A stretch of DNA of 64,000 nt, taken from the NCBI RefSeq assembly GCF_016741875.1, contig NZ_JAERRF010000020.1, positions 62,001 through 126,000 on the forward strand. Direction: 5' to 3'. This DNA comes from Streptomyces coffeae (GTDB taxonomy: Bacteria; Actinomycetota; Actinomycetes; Streptomycetales; Streptomycetaceae). The notes under the pieces are model-generated. The model saw only the letters and a program-made list of their open reading frames with translations. It did no database searches and was not told the DNA's origin. The position numbers were made by a program, and so were the translations under genes. Of the stretch, positions 59,536-64,000 are shown one piece after another (the first letter of the stretch is position 1; every line of letters starts with the position of its first letter).

Positions 59536-62500
59536 TGACCCGCACCGTCTTCATGTTCTCCGGCCAGGGCTCCCAGTACCACCAGATGGGCCGCGAACTG
59601 TACGACTCCGAGCCCGTGTTCCGGGACACCCTGCACCGCCTGGACGCCCTCGTGGCACCCGAGGTGGGCGGCTCGGTCATCGCCCGTATGTACGACGCGG
59701 GCCACCCCCTCTCCCGGCCCTTCACCGACACGCGGTACACCAATCCGGCGATCGTCATGGTCGAGCTGGCCCTGGCCGAGACCCTCGTCTCCCACGGCGT
59801 CACCCCCGACCTGCTGCTCGGCGTGAGCCTCGGTGAGTACACGGCGTCGGTGCTGGCAGGCGTCATGGAACCGGGCGACTGCCTGCGCCGGCTGGTCGGG
59901 ATGGCGCGGTCGGTCTCCGCGAGCGTCCCCGGCGGCATGCTCGCCGTGCTCGCCGATGAGGGCCTTTACCACCGCGAACCGGTCCTGCACCAGGAACTCG
60001 ACCTGGCCGCCCGCAACTACGACGAGCACTTCGTCGTCGCCGGACCGGTCGAGGCGCTGGAGCGGGCAGAGGCGTTCCTCTCCGAGCGCCAAGTGCCGTT
60101 CCAGCGGGTGTTCGTCTCCCACGGCTTCCACTCCCGGCTGATGGACGCCTCCCGGCCCGCCTTCGAGGCGCTGTGGGCCGACGCCGATCTGAGGCCGCCC
60201 CGCATCCCGCTGGTCTCCAGCGCCACCGCCGGCCCGCTGACGCAGGTCACCCCGGAGCACCTGTGGCGGGTCGCCCGGCAACCGATGGAGTTCGCCGCCA
60301 CCGTGCGGGCGCTCGAGCCGCAGGGCCCACACCTGTACATCGACGCCGGGCCGTCCGGCACACTGCACAACTTCGTCCGCGCCCTGCTGGCCGCCCGCAC
60401 CGGCACACGGTCGGAGTCGATGCCGCTGCTCAGCCAGTTCACCAAGGACGCCCGGCTGCTCACTCGGATACGGGACCGGGCGGGCGCCCAGGGCGCGCCC
60501 GTGCCGGTGGCCACGCCGGCTGTCGTCGCGAAAGGCTCACCTATGAAGGTCTACGGGTTCCCCGGCCAGGGCTCCCAGGTCAAGGGCATGGGCGCGAACC
60601 TGTTCGACGAGTTCCCCGAACTGGTCGAACAGGCCGACGAGATCCTCGGCTACTCACTGCGCGAGCTGTGCCTGACCAACCCCGAAGGCCGCCTGAAGCG
60701 CACCGAGTTCACCCAGCCGGCGCTGTACGCGGTCGAAGCCCTCACCTATCTGCGCCGGGCTCGCCAGGACCCGCCGCCGGACTATCTGATCGGGCACAGC
60801 CTCGGCGAATACGCGGCCCTGTTCGCGGCCGACGCCTTCGACTTCGGCACCGGACTGCGGCTGGTCGCCCGGCGCGGCAAGCTGATGGGCCGCGCCACCG
60901 GCGGCGGCATGGCCGCCGTGCTGGGCCTGGACCTGGACACCGTGGAAGCGGTGCTGACGGAGGCCGGTCCGACCGGCGTGGACATCGCCAACCACAACTC
61001 CCCGGAGCAGATCGTCGTGGCCGGTCCCACGGCCGACCTCGACCGCGCCCGGGAGGTGTTCGAGGCGCGGGGCGCACGGGTGGCCGTGCTCAACGTCAGC
61101 GCGCCCTTCCACTCCCGCTACATGCGGCCCACCGCCGAGGAGTTCCGGACGCTGCTGGACGCCACCGAGTTCCGGCCGCCGAAGATCCCGGTGATCGCCA
61201 ATCTGGACGCCCGCCCGCACCGGCCGGAACGGGTGCGGGAGGTACTGGCCGGGCAGATCGCCGGATCGGTGCGCTGGGTGGACACCATCCGCTACCTGCT
61301 CGAGCGCGGCGACTTCGAGTTCGAGGAGCTCGGGCCCGGACGCACGCTGACCAAGCTGGTCGCCAAGGTCCGCCAGCTGGTGGGTCCGGTGCCGCCGACC
61401 GGGACGGAGTGGGCCGTGCTGCCGTGGACCGAGCCACTGCGATCGGCGGAGCCGGTCTCCCCGCCCAGGGCGAAGCCGGAGGCGTCACCGGCGACGGCGT
61501 CCGTGGCCGCGGGCTCTGCTGTGGGCGCGGAGTCCATGCCACGGCCCGCCGGTCCGCCGCCCGCGGACAAGCCATGGGCGGCGGCCCCGTCAGTGGCCGT
61601 GGCCGGGACCACCGCTCTCGGCACCGAGGCGGCCGCGGTGACCCCAGCCGCCGCCCACGCCCAGCCATCAGCCGCGCTCGTTCCACCCGCACCCGGCGCC
61701 GAGCCCGAGCCCCTACATCCCCCGGCCGCACTGCCCGCCTCTGCCCTCACCCCCGAGTCCCTGGGAGCCTCGGCCTTCCGAACCCGCTACGGCCTGCGGT
61801 ACGCCTATCTGGCGGGCGGCATGTACGGCGGTGTCTCCTCCGAGGCGCTGCTCATCGCGCTCGCCCAGGCCGGTGGGATGGCCTTCTTCGGCGCCGCCGG
61901 GCTGCCGCTCGCGGAGGTCGAGACCTCATTGCGCACGGTCCGGGACGCGTTGGGTGCCCACGGCCCGTTCGGTGTCAACCTGCTGCACCGGCACGGCCAC
62001 CCGCACGAGGAACAGGCCCTGGTCGACCTGCTGCTGCGGCTGGGCATCACCGTCGTCGAGGCGTCCGGCTTCCTGCGGATCACTCCGGCCCTGGTGAAGT
62101 ACCGGTTCAAGGGCGGGCGCGTCATCGCCAAGGTATCCCGGACCGACACAGCCGAGATGTTTCTGCGGCCCGCCCCGGACGACATGGTGCGCGCTCTCCT
62201 GGAGCGCGGCGAGGTCACCGAGCAGGAGGCGGCGCGCGCGGCCGGGCTGCCGATGGCGGACGACCTGTGCGTCGAGGGCAGCGGCTGGCACGCGGAGGCG
62301 GCCGACCTGGCGATGCTGCTGCCGGCCGTGCTGCGGCTGCGCGACGCCCTGGCCGGTCCCTGGCCGCGCATCCACGTGGGCGCTGCGGGCGGCATCGGCA
62401 CCCCGGAGGCGGCGGCCGCCGCAATGGTACTCGGAGCGGAGTTCCTCCTGACCGGGTCGGTGAACCAGTGCACTGTGGAGGCGGCGACCAGCACCGACGT

Positions 62501-63041
62501 CAAGGAGATGCTGGAGCGGCTCGACATCCACGACACCGAACCAGCCCCGTGGGACGAGATGTTCGAACTCGGGGTGCGCACACGGGTGGTCAAGCGCGGC
62601 GTCTTCTTCCCGGCCCGCGCGGACCGTCTCTACCAGCTGTGGCGGATGTTCGACGGCTTCGACGAGCTCGGCACGGAGACCCGGCGGCAGATCGAGGATA
62701 CCTATCTGCGCCGCTCCTTCGAGGAGGCCTGGCGCGAGGCCGCGGCCCGGGAAGGGACGACGGCCCCGGAGCACGAGGTGCCCGCCAAGCGCCGACTCGC
62801 CCTCGCCTGCCGGACCTACCTCCACCACGGCTTCGAACTGGCTCGCACGGGCGTCCCCGGCCGCAAGGTGGACTACCTGGTGTACTGCGGTCCGGCCATG
62901 GGCGCCTTCAACCAGTGGGTGCGGGGCAGCAGCATGGAACCCTGGCAGGCGCGGACCATCGACGCGGTGACCGACCGGCTTCTGTCGGACACGGCCCGGC
63001 TGCTGACGGACCGGGGCGTCACTGTGCTGCCGGCGATGTAG
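59535..63041 (+). CDS. Trans-acting AT-AT-ER protein
   Basis: 1168 aa, three domains in series. AT1 (about residues 3-315) has GVSLGE (Ser98; Val for the usual His) and Ala where extender ATs keep the malonyl-binding Arg, so it fits the acyl-hydrolase (editing) class. AT2 (about 337-620) has GHSLGE (Ser422), the Arg 25 residues later (ARRGK), and SAPFHS; it is the likely malonyl-CoA:ACP transferase for every AT-less module in the operon. An Ala/Pro linker leads to a PfaD-type FMN oxidoreductase (about 739-1168; GAAGGIGTPEAA, TGSVNQ). The tandem AT-AT-oxidoreductase layout matches what I know of the oxazolomycin AT protein. No module clearly needs enoyl reduction, so the ER role is open. The start ATG overlaps the previous stop (TGATG). 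An internal ATG at 60543, just before AT2 and preceded by AAAGG, suggests fusion of once-separate genes. Confidence 0.92.
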   Translation: MTRTVFMFSGQGSQYHQMGRELYDSEPVFRDTLHRLDALVAPEVGGSVIARMYDAGHPLSRPFTDTRYTNPAIVMVELALAETLVSHGVTPDLLLGVSLGEYTASVLAGVMEPGDCLRRLVGMARSVSASVPGGMLAVLADEGLYHREPVLHQELDLAARNYDEHFVVAGPVEALERAEAFLSERQVPFQRVFVSHGFHSRLMDASRPAFEALWADADLRPPRIPLVSSATAGPLTQVTPEHLWRVARQPMEFAATVRALEPQGPHLYIDAGPSGTLHNFVRALLAARTGTRSESMPLLSQFTKDARLLTRIRDRAGAQGAPVPVATPAVVAKGSPMKVYGFPGQGSQVKGMGANLFDEFPELVEQADEILGYSLRELCLTNPEGRLKRTEFTQPALYAVEALTYLRRARQDPPPDYLIGHSLGEYAALFAADAFDFGTGLRLVARRGKLMGRATGGGMAAVLGLDLDTVEAVLTEAGPTGVDIANHNSPEQIVVAGPTADLDRAREVFEARGARVAVLNVSAPFHSRYMRPTAEEFRTLLDATEFRPPKIPVIANLDARPHRPERVREVLAGQIAGSVRWVDTIRYLLERGDFEFEELGPGRTLTKLVAKVRQLVGPVPPTGTEWAVLPWTEPLRSAEPVSPPRAKPEASPATASVAAGSAVGAESMPRPAGPPPADKPWAAAPSVAVAGTTALGTEAAAVTPAAAHAQPSAALVPPAPGAEPEPLHPPAALPASALTPESLGASAFRTRYGLRYAYLAGGMYGGVSSEALLIALAQAGGMAFFGAAGLPLAEVETSLRTVRDALGAHGPFGVNLLHRHGHPHEEQALVDLLLRLGITVVEASGFLRITPALVKYRFKGGRVIAKVSRTDTAEMFLRPAPDDMVRALLERGEVTEQEAARAAGLPMADDLCVEGSGWHAEAADLAMLLPAVLRLRDALAGPWPRIHVGAAGGIGTPEAAAAAMVLGAEFLLTGSVNQCTVEAATSTDVKEMLERLDIHDTEPAPWDEMFELGVRTRVVKRGVFFPARADRLYQLWRMFDGFDELGTETRRQIEDTYLRRSFEEAWREAAAREGTTAPEHEVPAKRRLALACRTYLHHGFELARTGVPGRKVDYLVYCGPAMGAFNQWVRGSSMEPWQARTIDAVTDRLLSDTARLLTDRGVTVLPAM

Positions 63042-63080
63042 ACCGGTTCCATTGCGTTCGCTCCTGTGGCTTTGCGCATC

Positions 63081-63752
63081 TCACGCGCCGGCGAGCGGCC
63101 CCCAGACGTGGGTGAAACAGCACCGTTCCATCGCCGGCGTCTGCATGCCCATCGCCAGGGCGGCCGCCATGCGGCGCTTGGCGGGTGCGCTGTGCGCCGC
63201 GTGGTGGAACTCTTCCTCTTCCTGAACGAGTGCATCCTCGATGCTGCCGGGTATGCGCAGCGACGCCTTGGCCGGCGCGATGGTTTCCGCGGGAAAACCG
63301 GCGATGCGGGAGGCGAGACTGCTCACGAAGTTCCACCGTGGCGATCGGATCGATCTCCATCTGCAAATGACACACGCCGCCGTCGCCGTTGGGCGTCAGG
63401 CGCACGAAAAAGGCGAAACCGTCCCCGACTGGCTCCGCCTTCAACGTCAGCAAATTGTTCCGACCGGGAGTCACCGCCGCCGAAAAGCGCACACCCGACG
63501 GCGCGTGCAGGCGAGAGTGTATTCGCGCCACGAAGTCCACGACCTCCGCAGCGCCGAGATCCGCAGTGAAGTCAGCTGTCAGCCAGGAATCCCAATCTGC
63601 CGTGATCTGCCAGCTTTCCGCACCGGTCCGAGCGAGCTCCAGCCACACATCATCGTCGCCGAGGCGTATCCGCGGCTGTTCCCTTCGCGCCCTCCGACAT
63701 CCGTGCCTGGGCTCAAGATCCTATTGGGCAGATCTCTGTCGTCTCGCGCCAT
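63081..63752 (-). pseudogene. Leftward hypothetical gene with two apparent frameshifts
   Basis: A start with a good site (GGAGGGTGA then ATG at 63752) opens a frame (MARDDRDLPNRIL) that soon breaks. The coding signal moves to another frame at about 63690 (IRLGDDDVWLELARTG to LQMEIDPIATV) and returns to the first frame at about 63335 (NFVSSLASRIAGFPAETI), running to a stop at 63081. Joined, it would be about 223 aa with no family I can name; the middle is beta-rich. Because the two shifts cancel, this is either a decaying gene or two base-calling errors. It converges on the operon with a 40-bp gap, so it marks the right limit of the polyketide genes. Confidence 0.55.
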
Positions 63753-63842
63753 TCACCCTCCAGTAACCCGGCGAACCATCCCGGTCAGAGCACTAGTGTG
63801 ATGCGCCAGAAATCCTGAGGGTTAGTTGATACCTTCTTCTTC

Positions 63843-64000
63843 ATGGCGCACCGAGGTCCGGCTGCTGTGGAGATTGTTCTTTCGAGGACGAGCGTGTCGA
63901 GCTTGTGCGTCGGGCGGGGCGAATGCGGGTGCCGCGGAGGCTGTCGGCTCCGGTGTGAAGACGGTTCGCAAGTGGCGTGGGAAGTTCGCCGCGCAGCGGC
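63843..64000 (+). pseudogene. IS630-type transposase remnant, frame-broken and cut by window end
   Basis: ATG 63843 begins MAHRGPAAVEIVLS. The signal then continues in a second frame (EDERVELVRRAGRMR) and a third (AEAVGSGVKTVRKWRGKFAAQR). This is the N-terminal helix-turn-helix region of IS630-family transposases (an ERxxLxRxxR start and a TVRKWRxKF helix), with a piece of the middle missing and at least two frame changes. The 5' noncoding part from about 63791 (ACTAGTG, a TA dinucleotide being the family's target) may be the element end. The rest lies outside the window. Confidence 0.6.

Noticed and set aside
61749..63041. Nitronate monooxygenase rather than polyketide ER
   Set aside because: The FMN fold is shared, but fusion to two ATs and the GTPEAA and TGSVNQ motifs point to the PfaD-type trans ER.

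Overview
The window looks like high-GC actinomycete DNA, most probably Streptomyces: GC-ending codons dominate, start sites carry purine-rich Shine-Dalgarno motifs, and the content is a giant modular biosynthetic locus. Nine genes from 1841 to 63041 all read rightward. They overlap or lie at most 66 bp apart, so they probably form one operon. Together they encode a trans-acyltransferase (trans-AT) polyketide synthase / nonribosomal peptide synthetase assembly line. The left flank (1-1840) holds one small membrane-anchored protein gene of unknown function, two hairpins and a palindromic operator candidate. The right flank holds a doubly frame-shifted leftward gene (63081-63752) and a frame-broken IS630-type transposase remnant (63843 to the window end), which suggests the right edge of the cluster.

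Layout. 1841-4939: E1alpha, E1beta and E2 of a 2-oxoacid dehydrogenase complex. 5006-22996: PKS 1, an AT-ACP loading unit followed by KS-DH-KR-ACP, KS-DH-KR-ACP and KS-DH-KR-MT-ACP. 23063-44326: PKS/NRPS 2, KS-KR-MT-ACP, C-(adenylation remnant)-PCP, KS-DH-KR-ACP, KS-ACP-MT-KR-ACP and KS-KS-ACP. 44323-49725: PKS 3, KS-ACP then KS-OMT. 49770-53516: PKS 4, ACP-KS-MT-PCP. 53539-59535: NRPS 5, C-A-nMT-PCP-C, with a pocket that reads threonine. 59535-63041: a stand-alone AT-AT-ER protein that supplies extender units in trans.

How the genes work together (inference). The dehydrogenase would make a branched acyl-CoA. A loading AT that lacks the carboxylate-binding Arg of extender ATs would choose it. 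PKS 1 and the first module of PKS 2 would then build a conjugated triene with a methyl branch, followed by a beta-hydroxy-alpha-methyl(ated) unit. That order matches the left half of the inthomycin/oxazolomycin skeleton. A condensation module without its own adenylation domain would add an amino acid (glycine, by analogy). Further PKS modules, two of them with KS domains lacking the decarboxylation His, extend the chain. N-methyl-threonine would be added last. There is no thioesterase; a terminal condensation-like domain with SY in place of HH is the likely release or cyclisation domain. My best overall call is an oxazolomycin-type cluster (spiro-beta-lactone/gamma-lactam family) with a branched acyl starter in place of the oxazole and Thr in place of Ser.

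The most unusual parts are two homologous 'mini-AT' regions in PKS 1 (5060-5810 and 9130-9890), two serine-less ACP-like inserts after KS domains, a directly tandem KS-KS pair, an NRPS module whose A domain is reduced to its C-terminal piece, and the terminal SYxxxDG condensation-like domain. No tRNA, rRNA, CRISPR array, regulator, transporter or resistance gene was found.
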